DNA of 7,296 nucleotides from Bacillota bacterium (GTDB taxonomy: Bacteria; Bacillota; Clostridia; Tissierellales; Sporanaerobacteraceae): contig JAKPAR010000137.1 in the NCBI GenBank assembly GCA_029779375.1, positions 1 through 7,296 of the forward strand, given 5' to 3'. The translations under genes and the position numbers were made by a program. Shown in pieces: positions 1 to 6,045 of this stretch; the stretch's first letter is position 1, and each line of letters opens with the position of its first letter. The notes beneath the pieces are model-generated. The model did not search any database and was not told the DNA's origin. It saw only the letters and a program-made list of their open reading frames with translations.

Positions 1-1
1 T

Positions 2-523
2 GAGATTTTTAAAGATGACCTCTTTGTAGGGGATTCAATTACTGATAGTTTATCTTTCTATGAAATACTTGAAGAAAAAAATGTTATTGCAAAATTGGGA
101 CTTACAGTAGTTCAAGGAGAAAAAGAAATAAACAATATTAAAAAAGCAAATCCTTCCAATATATATTTGCTATTTGGGATGAATGATGTATTGATGGGAA
201 TAGATGGTCAAAAATTTGCAAAAAATTATGCTGAATTTGTACACAAAATTCAAGATGAATTACCTGATGCAAATATTTATGTTCAATCTGTCATACCAGT
301 TTCTCCAAATGTTAAACAAAAAAAGCCTTTGCTCAACAATGTTAATATAGATAAATTCAATGAAGCCCTAATGCAAATGTGCAAAGATGAAAATATCAAT
401 TATATAGATTTGAGGCCAATATTGGAAAATGAAAGTGAACTATATGAGCCCGATGGAATACATTTAAAATACAAGTTTTATAAATTATGGCTAAATTATC
501 TTATAGATAATACTAAGAAATAA
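2..523 (+). CDS. SGNH/GDSL-family hydrolase, 5' end outside window
   Basis: The reading frame is open from the window edge, so the N-terminus is missing; 173 residues remain. Seen: block I FVGDSIT with the candidate nucleophile Ser encoded at 35-37, block III GMND with its Asn at 182-184, and block V PDGIHL with Asp at 452-454 and His at 461-463. These are the Ser, Asn and Asp/His of SGNH esterases and acyltransferases. The TTG at 95 is not the start, because the GDS motif lies upstream of it. The family hydrolyses or transfers acyl groups on carbohydrates and lipids. Here it sits 16 nt upstream of a lipoprotein gene and in one operon with an MBOAT acyltransferase and a DHHW protein, so esterase or acyltransferase action on a cell-surface glycan is inferred. 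Location (secreted or anchored) cannot be told without the N-terminus. The substrate is unknown. Confidence 0.9.
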   Translation, partial: EIFKDDLFVGDSITDSLSFYEILEEKNVIAKLGLTVVQGEKEINNIKKANPSNIYLLFGMNDVLMGIDGQKFAKNYAEFVHKIQDELPDANIYVQSVIPVSPNVKQKKPLLNNVNIDKFNEALMQMCKDENINYIDLRPILENESELYEPDGIHLKYKFYKLWLNYLIDNTKK

Positions 524-539
524 AATATTAGGAGGACTG

Positions 540-1031
540 ATGAAAATGAAAAACTTAAACAAAGGTATTTTAGCTACAACAGGTATTATAATTATTATTT
601 TTATATTATTGACAGGGTGTTCTTCAGATAATAAAGCAGAAAAAGAGCCTTCTATTGATGAGATTGAGAAAAATATTAGTGAAGCTGTAGACTTATCTAA
701 TATGAAGAAAGTAGACGGCGATAAATTGGAAAAGCTATATGATATTCATAGTGATGAGTTGGAAGGTTTTCTACTATATACTGCAGATACTAATATAAAA
801 GCAGATGAGATGTTGATATTGAAGGTATCAGATGAAAAAGATATAAGTGATATACAAGACAAAATTTCAAATAGAATAGAAGAACAATCAAATAGTTTTA
901 AAGACTATCTACCAGATGAATATTATCTAATAGAAAAACATGTATTAAAATCAAATGGACAGTATATTTTGTTTGTTATATCAGAAGATGCAGAAAAAAT
1001 AGAGTCTATATTTGATGAGTCTTTTAAATAA
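540..1031 (+). CDS. DUF4358-like lipoprotein
   Basis: This is a 163-residue protein (161 if the second ATG at 546 is used). GGAGG at 531-535 lies 4 nt before the first ATG and 10 nt before the second, so the start is ambiguous. The N-terminus has Lys/Asn, then an Ile-rich hydrophobic stretch (about residues 10-24), then the lipobox LTGC with lipidation Cys at residue 27. This predicts a lipoprotein on the outer face of the cytoplasmic membrane. The mature part is acidic and charged. It has a pattern resembling DUF4358 proteins: ADEMLILKVSD, then a helix of about 30 residues, then a G-Y-ILFVIS strand. Such proteins often neighbour MBOAT/DHHW genes in Clostridia, as here. The DUF4358 assignment is from memory of the family pattern and is moderately sure. 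A role as accessory factor of surface acylation is inferred from the operon only. Confidence 0.82.
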   Translation: MKMKNLNKGILATTGIIIIIFILLTGCSSDNKAEKEPSIDEIEKNISEAVDLSNMKKVDGDKLEKLYDIHSDELEGFLLYTADTNIKADEMLILKVSDEKDISDIQDKISNRIEEQSNSFKDYLPDEYYLIEKHVLKSNGQYILFVISEDAEKIESIFDESFK

Positions 1032-1066
1032 AATTATGGTTGCTTTTACGAGGTGGTGGACAAGAC

Positions 1067-2473
1067 GTGGTTTTTAGTAGTTTAATATTTTTATTTGTAT
1101 TTTTACCTATAACTTTACTTGTATATTATATATGTCCTAGACCCATAAGAAACCTTGTTCTTTTTATAGCAAGTTTGATATTTTATGCTTGGGGAGAGCC
1201 TATATATATACTTATAATGCTGTTTTCTACTTTTTTTGATTATTTTAATGGACTGTTTATAGATAAGTATAGAGATAATAAAAAAATTACAAAGTTAGTT
1301 TTAATAAATTCTTTAGTCATTAATTTAGGAATACTTTGTTTCTTCAAGTATTATGGATTCATAATTACAAATATAAATAATTTTTTTAGTTTGAATCTAA
1401 AAACATTAGATTTGCCCCTTCCACTAGGGATATCTTTTTATACATTTCAAACACTATCATATACTATAGATGTATATTTAGACAAAGTTCCTGTTCAAAA
1501 AAATATTATTTCTTTTGGCACATATGTGACTATGTTTCCACAACTTGTAGCAGGCCCCATAGTTAGATATAGTGATGTAGCGTGGGAGATTGACAATAGA
1601 AAAGAAAGTTTGGAATTGTTTGGAGAAGGAGCAGAGCTATTTGTTATAGGATTATCTAAAAAAGTTCTTTTGGCCAATAGTATAGGAGTACTTTGGAAAA
1701 GTGTAAAAGCAATTCCCGTAGAGAATATTTCAATTCTATCTGCATGGCTTGGTATAATAGCTTTTACATTTCAAATATATTTTGATTTTAGTGGTTATTC
1801 GGATATGGCTATAGGATTAGGGAAAATGTTTGGATTCAATTTCATGAAGAATTTTGACTATCCTTATATATCTAAAAGTGTGACGGAATTTTGGAGAAGA
1901 TGGCATATTTCTCTTGGCACTTGGTTTAAAGAATATGTATATATTCCTCTTGGTGGAAATAGATTAGGCCGATTAAAGCAGTATAGAAATCTCTTTATAG
2001 TATGGTTTCTAACAGGTTTATGGCACGGTGCAAACTGGAACTTTATATTGTGGGGATTGTATTATTTTGTATTTTTAGTTATTGAAAAGACTTATTTAAA
2101 TAAGTGGTTAAAAGATAAGCCAGAGTTTATTAGCCACATATATACACTTTTAGTAGTGATAATAGGATGGGTATTTTTTGAATTTGAAAATATAAGTGAG
2201 GGTGCGAAATTCATCAAAACTATGTTTGGAATTGGAGGAAATCCTGTTTATGATGGGACAGCCCTTTATTATTTATATACAAATGCAATACTCTTTGTTG
2301 TTCTCACAGTTTGTTCTACACCGGTGCTTAAAAATAGAGTACACAAATTAAAAGAAGACATAAACACGAAAGATTCTATAGCTTATTCATTAATAATTCT
2401 AGTACTTTTGTTTTTATGTACAGCATATTTAGTAAATGAAAGTTATAACCCATTTTTATATTTTAGATTTTAG
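1067..2473 (+). CDS. MBOAT-family membrane O-acyltransferase (AlgI-like)
   Basis: This is a 468-residue polytopic membrane protein. The chosen start is GTG at 1067: it gives the family's usual N-terminus (VFSSLIFLF), and a G-rich Shine-Dalgarno stretch at 1050-1059 (GAGGTGGTGG) lies 7 nt before it. A TTG at 1040 would add nine residues that encode the Shine-Dalgarno site itself. Seen: many hydrophobic segments, the MBOAT signature EFWRRWHISLGTWF with His280, and the invariant GLWHGANWNF with His320, which matches the catalytic His322 of Pseudomonas AlgI in place and context. AlgI-type proteins take an acyl group from a cytoplasmic donor and hand it across the membrane to extracytoplasmic partners that modify a polysaccharide. 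The length is somewhat shorter than AlgI (about 520). The following DHHW gene, 19 nt downstream, is the expected partner. Acetate as the acyl group is likely but unproven. Confidence 0.95.
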   Translation: MVFSSLIFLFVFLPITLLVYYICPRPIRNLVLFIASLIFYAWGEPIYILIMLFSTFFDYFNGLFIDKYRDNKKITKLVLINSLVINLGILCFFKYYGFIITNINNFFSLNLKTLDLPLPLGISFYTFQTLSYTIDVYLDKVPVQKNIISFGTYVTMFPQLVAGPIVRYSDVAWEIDNRKESLELFGEGAELFVIGLSKKVLLANSIGVLWKSVKAIPVENISILSAWLGIIAFTFQIYFDFSGYSDMAIGLGKMFGFNFMKNFDYPYISKSVTEFWRRWHISLGTWFKEYVYIPLGGNRLGRLKQYRNLFIVWFLTGLWHGANWNFILWGLYYFVFLVIEKTYLNKWLKDKPEFISHIYTLLVVIIGWVFFEFENISEGAKFIKTMFGIGGNPVYDGTALYYLYTNAILFVVLTVCSTPVLKNRVHKLKEDINTKDSIAYSLIILVLLFLCTAYLVNESYNPFLYFRF

Positions 2474-2492
2474 TATGAAAAGAGGTTTTATT

Positions 2493-3629
2493 TTGAAAAA
2501 AAATAGGGATTTATATAAATATATGATAGGAGGAACTTTAATTATATTCATTAGTTTTATGGCTCTTATCGGTTTTTTTGCTCCTGAAAAAAGTTTTTCT
2601 GAAATGGAAAATAGAAGGCTTCAGAAGAAACCTGAATTTTCAATGAAAAAGCTTTTTGAAGGAAATTATACATCTAGCTATGAAAAATATGTTTCTGATC
2701 AATTCCCTTTTAGAAACTTTTTTATAGGAGTTAAATCAGATTGTGAAAGGATAGCAGGAAAAATAGAAAACAATGAAGTATATCTTGGCAAGGATGGGTA
2801 CTTGTTTGAAAAATTTAAGACACCTCAAAGAAAAGAATTTGAAAAAAAGATTGATGCAATTAATTCTTTTGCTGTTTCTAATCCCAATGTGGATAAATAC
2901 TTTATGTTGGTTCCAAATTCAGTGAAAATATTAGAGGATAAACTTCCAAAGTTTGCACCAGTAGATGATGAACTTGAACTTATAAGAAGTGTACAAAAAT
3001 CTCTTGATAAGGATATAGATTTTGTAGATGTATATGATACATTACTTTCTAAAAATCATGAATATATTTATTATAAAACTGACCATCATTGGACTACTAA
3101 AGGGGCTTTTTATGCTTATGAAAAATTTTGTGAGAATGTAGGTATTACCCCTCATAATGAAGGATATTTTGATATAAATGAAGTAACTTGTGATTTTTAT
3201 GGTTCCCTATATTCCAAAAGTGGATTTAGACGATTAAGTCCTGATAGTATTCAATTGTATATACCTAAAACAAAGAAAGAATTAGAAGTGGAATATTTTG
3301 ATGAAGGAAAAATTGGGGATACTTTATATGATTTTAATAGTTTAAATAAAAAAGATAAATATACTATTTTTTTAGGAGGCAATCATCCACTTATAAAGAT
3401 AAGTTCCAATGTAAATGAAAAAAAGCTATTGATTGTGAAAGATTCTTATGCCAACAGTTTAATTCCTTTTTTGACTGATCATTTTGGGCAGATATATGTA
3501 GTGGACCTTAGATACTTTGATGAAGATTTGAGTAGTTTAATAGAAAAAGAAAATATTGGAGATGTACTCATACTTTTCAATGTGAAAACTTTCTTTGAAG
3601 ATGATTCAATAAGAAAAATTTCTTGGTAA
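2493..3629 (+). CDS. DHHW-motif protein, AlgJ/AlgX-like acyltransferase partner
   Basis: This is a 378-residue protein if started at TTG 2493, which has AAAGAGG at 2479-2485 seven nt upstream. In-frame ATGs at 2475 and 2436 lack a Shine-Dalgarno site, and the latter overlaps the MBOAT gene. One N-terminal membrane segment (about residues 10-30) is followed by an extracytoplasmic domain. The motif TDHHWT places Asp197-His198-His199-Trp200. VKDSYANS places Ser318 in the DSY context. In AlgJ and AlgX the D-x-H pair and a later Ser form the catalytic triad (AlgX Asp174, His176, Ser269), so Asp197, His199 and Ser318 are the matching candidates. The protein would accept the acyl group delivered by MBOAT and transfer it to a surface glycan. 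It is the last gene of the operon, followed by a hairpin terminator. Confidence 0.92.
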   Translation: MKKNRDLYKYMIGGTLIIFISFMALIGFFAPEKSFSEMENRRLQKKPEFSMKKLFEGNYTSSYEKYVSDQFPFRNFFIGVKSDCERIAGKIENNEVYLGKDGYLFEKFKTPQRKEFEKKIDAINSFAVSNPNVDKYFMLVPNSVKILEDKLPKFAPVDDELELIRSVQKSLDKDIDFVDVYDTLLSKNHEYIYYKTDHHWTTKGAFYAYEKFCENVGITPHNEGYFDINEVTCDFYGSLYSKSGFRRLSPDSIQLYIPKTKKELEVEYFDEGKIGDTLYDFNSLNKKDKYTIFLGGNHPLIKISSNVNEKKLLIVKDSYANSLIPFLTDHFGQIYVVDLRYFDEDLSSLIEKENIGDVLILFNVKTFFEDDSIRKISW

Positions 3630-3647
3630 GAATATGAGTTTATTTAG

Positions 3648-3695
3648 TAAATACAAAAAATACTATATCTTGTGATAGAGTATTTTTTGTATTTA
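3648..3695. terminator. Bidirectional intrinsic terminator between convergent genes
   Basis: A perfect 17-bp inverted repeat (arms 3648-3664 and 3679-3695, sequence AAATACAAAAAATACT against AGTATTTTTTGTATTT plus an outer T-A pair) extends inward after one A/G mismatch by TATC/GATA around a TTGT loop. Each arm contains a six-base A or T run, so on either strand the inner hairpin is followed by a U tract. It lies 18 nt after the DHHW stop and 25 nt after the end of the convergent ABC-F gene, fitting termination of both. Confidence 0.85.
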
Positions 3696-3720
3696 AAGAA
3701 GGAATATGAGGTACAGTGTA

Positions 3721-5604
3721 TTATTTTTGAAACTCTTCCCATATAAGAAATGCTTTTTCAAACTCATTTTCAAGTTTTTCCTTTTCCTTGTAGAGTTCGT
3801 ACAATTGTTCTGCATCTGCATTATTTAAAATCATTTGTTCTTGTAAAAAGTTTAATTTTTCTTCTAACGATTCTAATTCTTTTTCTGCTTTTGCCAAATT
3901 ATATTCATTAGATGGTTTTTTCGGAGTTTTCTTTTGAACTGCTTTAGGTATTTTAACTTCTTTTTTAACAGGTTTATCTAGTACTTCTTTTTGCTTTTCT
4001 TCTAAATAATCCTCATAAGGCATAGGATATAGTTTTCCTTTACAGTTTTCTATCAACATAATTTTGTTAGCTATTTTTTGTATGAAATATCGGTCATGAG
4101 AAACAAATAATATTGTTCCTGTAAAATGAAGCAATGTTTCTTCTAATATTTCTCGTGAATCAATATCTAAATGATTAGTTGGCTCATCTAAAATCATGAA
4201 ATTAACATTTTCATAAATTAAGGAACACAATTTAAGACGACTTTTCTCTCCACCTGATAAATTGCTGATTTTTTTATACACATCATCTTTAATAAATAGC
4301 ATTTTTGCTAATTCAGACCTTGCTTCTTTTTCAGTGACAGTATGCATATCTGTAAAATATTCTAATAGAGTCATTTTCTCATTTTCAAAGGTAACATTTT
4401 GAGGTAAATATCCTATCTTAATACTTGCTCCCAATGAAACAATTCCCTTATCGGGCTTAAGTTCTCCTAAAATCAATTTCAGTAAAGTTGTTTTTCCACT
4501 GCCGTTTTTCCCAATTATACACACATGGTCTTGATAAAATACTGTGAAGGATAAATCTGTAAACAATTTTTTCTCTCCAAAAGATTTATTTAATTCATCA
4601 ACTTTAAGAACAATTTTGCCTGAACGGCTAGTATCTTTAGGAGATAATCTAATTTTTCGATTTTCTAAAATAGGTCGTTCTAATACTTCTACTTTTTCTA
4701 AACGTTTTTCAAGTTCTTTGGCACGTTTGTACATTTTTTCGCTATCTCTCATATCTCCCCATATACGATAACGTTGAATTTGACTTTCCATTTTTTCTAT
4801 TTTCTTTTGATTATTTTCATAGGCGGTATATTCTAATAGAAATCGTCTTTCCTTCTCTATTACATAATAACTATAATTTCCATCGTATACAGATGTACTT
4901 TTAGGAGTCAATTCTACAATCTTTTTTACTACTCTATCTAAAAAATGACGATCATGTGATATTACCAAAACAGTACCCTTATAATCTTGCAAAAAGTTTT
5001 CTAACCACTCTATAGAATCAATATCTAAATGATTAGTTGGCTCATCTAACAAAAGAATGTCAGGCTGTTCTAACAAGAGCTTCCCCAGCATAACTCTGGT
5101 TTTTTCGCCACCACTTAACTGTTCAAAGTTCATGTCTCTATAATTATCTTCTATCTTTAAACCTTGACATACTTTATTGATATTTGTTTCAATTTCATAT
5201 CCCCCTTGTAATTCGTATTTTTCCATAAGAGATCCATAATTTTTTATAGCTGTATTTAAAGCTTTTCCATCTAATGTTTTCATCTGATTTTCTACAAATT
5301 TCATTTCTCTTTTTATATCCTTAATATTTTGAAAGGCTTCTTCAAGTACATCAATAACAGTAGAATTTGGTTCACAATTAAAAATTTGATCCAAATAACC
5401 AACTTTTACTCCCTTTCTAAAACTAATATTACCTTCTTGATAATTTTCCATACCCATCAAAATTTTCATTAGAGTGGTTTTTCCACATCCGTTTTGACCA
5501 ATCAATCCTATTCGTTCGTTGGTTTTCAATTCAATAGATATATTTTCGAATATTTTATTAGCACCATAGTACTTAGTTATATTATTTACACTACAATCAA
5601 TCAT
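3721..5604 (-). CDS. ABC-F family ATPase (ribosome-associated; possible antibiotic-resistance factor)
   Basis: This is a 627-residue soluble protein with no membrane segment. Domain 1 has Walker A GQNGCGKTT (36-44), signature LSGGEKTR (163-170), Walker B with LLLDEPTNHLD (catalytic Glu188) and SHDRHF (216-221). A charged helical linker (about 245-311) follows, at the place of the P-site-tRNA-interacting motif. Domain 2 has GKNGSGKTT (365-373), LSGGEKSR (449-456), ILDEPTNHLD (471-480) and SHDRYF (502-507). A Lys-rich stretch (537-566) leads to a C-terminal coiled coil (about 566-625). Tandem domains, DEPTNHLD and no transmembrane region define ABC-F. The overall plan resembles Bacillus YdiF. 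Family members bind the ribosomal E site and act in translation; some protect against peptidyl-transferase-centre antibiotics. The linker is fairly short, which does not by itself argue for resistance, but the attenuator-like leader does. The start ATG has GGAGAGG at 5614-5620, nine nt upstream. Confidence 0.95.
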   Translation of the reverse strand: MIDCSVNNITKYYGANKIFENISIELKTNERIGLIGQNGCGKTTLMKILMGMENYQEGNISFRKGVKVGYLDQIFNCEPNSTVIDVLEEAFQNIKDIKREMKFVENQMKTLDGKALNTAIKNYGSLMEKYELQGGYEIETNINKVCQGLKIEDNYRDMNFEQLSGGEKTRVMLGKLLLEQPDILLLDEPTNHLDIDSIEWLENFLQDYKGTVLVISHDRHFLDRVVKKIVELTPKSTSVYDGNYSYYVIEKERRFLLEYTAYENNQKKIEKMESQIQRYRIWGDMRDSEKMYKRAKELEKRLEKVEVLERPILENRKIRLSPKDTSRSGKIVLKVDELNKSFGEKKLFTDLSFTVFYQDHVCIIGKNGSGKTTLLKLILGELKPDKGIVSLGASIKIGYLPQNVTFENEKMTLLEYFTDMHTVTEKEARSELAKMLFIKDDVYKKISNLSGGEKSRLKLCSLIYENVNFMILDEPTNHLDIDSREILEETLLHFTGTILFVSHDRYFIQKIANKIMLIENCKGKLYPMPYEDYLEEKQKEVLDKPVKKEVKIPKAVQKKTPKKPSNEYNLAKAEKELESLEEKLNFLQEQMILNNADAEQLYELYKEKEKLENEFEKAFLIWEEFQK

Positions 5605-5613
5605 AATTTTCGT

Positions 5614-5620
5614 CCTCTCC
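5614..5620 (-). promoter_or_regulatory. Ribosome binding site of the ABC-F gene
   Basis: GGAGAGG on the minus strand lies 9 nt before the ATG at 5604-5602. It fixes the start and lies downstream of the leader terminator, so translation of the ABC-F gene depends on read-through of that terminator unless another promoter exists. Confidence 0.85.
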
Positions 5621-5680
5621 TATTATTTAATTAACGGCGTTGCAAACGTCCCATGCCCACCCATTATCATAAAAGCATAC

Positions 5681-5714
5681 AAAAAAACCCAAAGCCATAA
5701 TTAGCTTTAGGTTT
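5681..5714 (-). terminator. Leader terminator upstream of ABC-F
   Basis: On the minus strand AAACCTAAAGC (5714-5704), an 8-nt loop (TAATTATG) and GCTTTGGGTTT (5695-5685) form an 11-bp stem with one U-G wobble, followed directly by the rest of a 7-T run ending at 5681. On the plus strand the wobble becomes a C-A mismatch and there is no T run, so the orientation is clearly minus. It lies 76 nt before the ABC-F start codon and about 210 nt after the promoter, inside the leader of the gene, which is the position of an attenuator and not of a gene-end terminator. Confidence 0.85.
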
Positions 5715-5777
5715 TTATACAGATTGAAATATATATCTATGATGAAAAAATCTTTACAATATAACCTGTTTATACCT
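5709..5777 (-). promoter_or_regulatory. Candidate antiterminator pairing in the ABC-F leader
   Basis: The minus-strand segments AGGTATAAACAGGTT (5777-5763) and AATCTGTATAAAAACCT (5725-5709) can pair in three blocks: CAGGUU/AAUCUG (6 pairs, one G-U), AUA/UAU (3) and AGGU/ACCU (4), with a 2-nt bulge on one side and a 4-nt bulge on the other. The 3' arm takes up the bases at 5712-5709 of the terminator's 5' arm, so the two structures exclude each other. The 5' arm contains the uORF stop codon (5772-5770), so a ribosome at that codon would cover it. This is inferred from pairing alone; no folding energy was computed. Confidence 0.55.
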
Positions 5778-5895
5778 CAATACTAATATGGTATTGCAAC
5801 AATTTGAATCTATTTTTGGACGCACCTCTCCCGTAGATAGTTGGTATTGCGTTTTTAATTGATTCAAATTTAGTCCATCTTAGTATTGTACTCAT
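5770..5895 (-). CDS. 41-residue upstream leader ORF (uORF) of the ABC-F gene
   Basis: The ORF runs from ATG at 5895 to TAA at 5772-5770. GGAGAG (5905-5910) lies 9 nt before the ATG, and a promoter lies just upstream, so translation is likely. The peptide begins MSTILRWTKF, contains IPTIYGRG in the middle and ends LLQYHISIEV. It is basic, with no signal peptide, membrane segment or domain that I recognise. Its stop falls inside the 5' arm of the possible antiterminator, and nearly the whole ORF coincides with a long imperfect hairpin. The likely role is as a sensor: its translation state would decide whether the terminator before ABC-F forms. It is longer than most known resistance leader peptides, so a separate function of the peptide cannot be excluded. 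I do not recognise a homologue. Confidence 0.65.
   Translation of the reverse strand: MSTILRWTKFESIKNAIPTIYGRGASKNRFKLLQYHISIEV
5778..5888 (-). repeat. Long imperfect inverted repeat / RNA stem spanning the uORF
   Basis: On the minus strand CAATACTAAGATGG (5888-5875) pairs with CCATATTAGTATTG (5791-5778) at 13 of 14 positions. AATTTGAATC (5870-5861) pairs perfectly with GATTCAAATT (5810-5801), and ACGCA (5852-5848) with TGCGT (5824-5820). Internal loops of 4 x 9 and 8 x 9 nt separate the stems, and the apical loop contains CTATCTACGGGAG. Ordered stems with purine-rich internal loops look like a structured RNA. An inverted-repeat mobile-element remnant is the alternative, but no target duplication was seen. 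Confidence 0.75.
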
Positions 5896-5904
5896 TTTAT
5901 AAAT

Positions 5905-5910
5905 CTCTCC
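5905..5910 (-). promoter_or_regulatory. Ribosome binding site of the uORF
   Basis: GGAGAG on the minus strand, 9 nt before the uORF ATG at 5895-5893. The spacing matches that of the ABC-F gene's own site, and this is the main evidence that the uORF is translated. Confidence 0.7.
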
Positions 5911-5930
5911 ATAATTAGATATTTAACCTC

Positions 5931-5959
5931 ATTATATTGAATATAGCTTATTTAGTCAA
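5931..5959 (-). promoter_or_regulatory. Sigma-A-type promoter for the uORF/ABC-F leader
   Basis: TTGACT (5959-5954) and TATAAT (5936-5931) on the minus strand are separated by exactly 17 nt, one base from full consensus. Transcription should begin near 5924, giving a leader of roughly 320 nt before the ABC-F start, or a short RNA of roughly 240 nt if the leader terminator works. Confidence 0.88.
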
Positions 5960-5974
5960 GAGCTTTATAACCTA

Positions 5975-6003
5975 TTGACTTATATATTAAATTTTGATAA
6001 TAT
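5975..6003 (+). promoter_or_regulatory. Promoter for the decayed ABC exporter genes
   Basis: TTGACT (5975-5980) and TAATAT (5998-6003) are 17 nt apart; GATAAT at 5996-6001 is a second -10 possibility with a 15-nt gap. It lies about 45 nt before the ATPase start. Its -35 box is only 15 nt from the -35 box of the opposite promoter, so the two promoters are back-to-back and could share one regulator. Confidence 0.7.
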
Positions 6004-6045
6004 TTTGCATACGACTTAAAGAACAGCTTGGGAGGAGGGATTCAT

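Noticed and set aside
95..523. TTG at 95 as the start of the SGNH gene
   Set aside because: The same frame is open back to position 2 and carries the catalytic GDSIT block upstream of 95, so the gene begins outside the window.
1495..1677. 60-residue minus-strand ORF
   Set aside because: It lies wholly inside the MBOAT coding region, has no ribosome binding site or recognisable motif, and its low-complexity composition looks like a shadow frame.
4544..4771. 75-residue plus-strand ORF
   Set aside because: It is antisense to the ABC-F linker and second domain, Ser/Phe-rich as expected from the complement of a Lys/Glu-rich coding stretch, with no supporting signals.
5636..5670. T-box-like antiterminator suggested by GGGTGG in the ABC-F leader
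   Set aside because: The T-box sequence AGGGTGGnACCGCG is not matched past GGGTGG, it lies after and not before the terminator, and ABC-F is not a usual T-box target.
5778..5888. Inverted repeat as a MITE or IS remnant
   Set aside because: No target-site duplication or transposase trace was seen, and the element fits between promoter and terminator as leader RNA. Kept only as an alternative.
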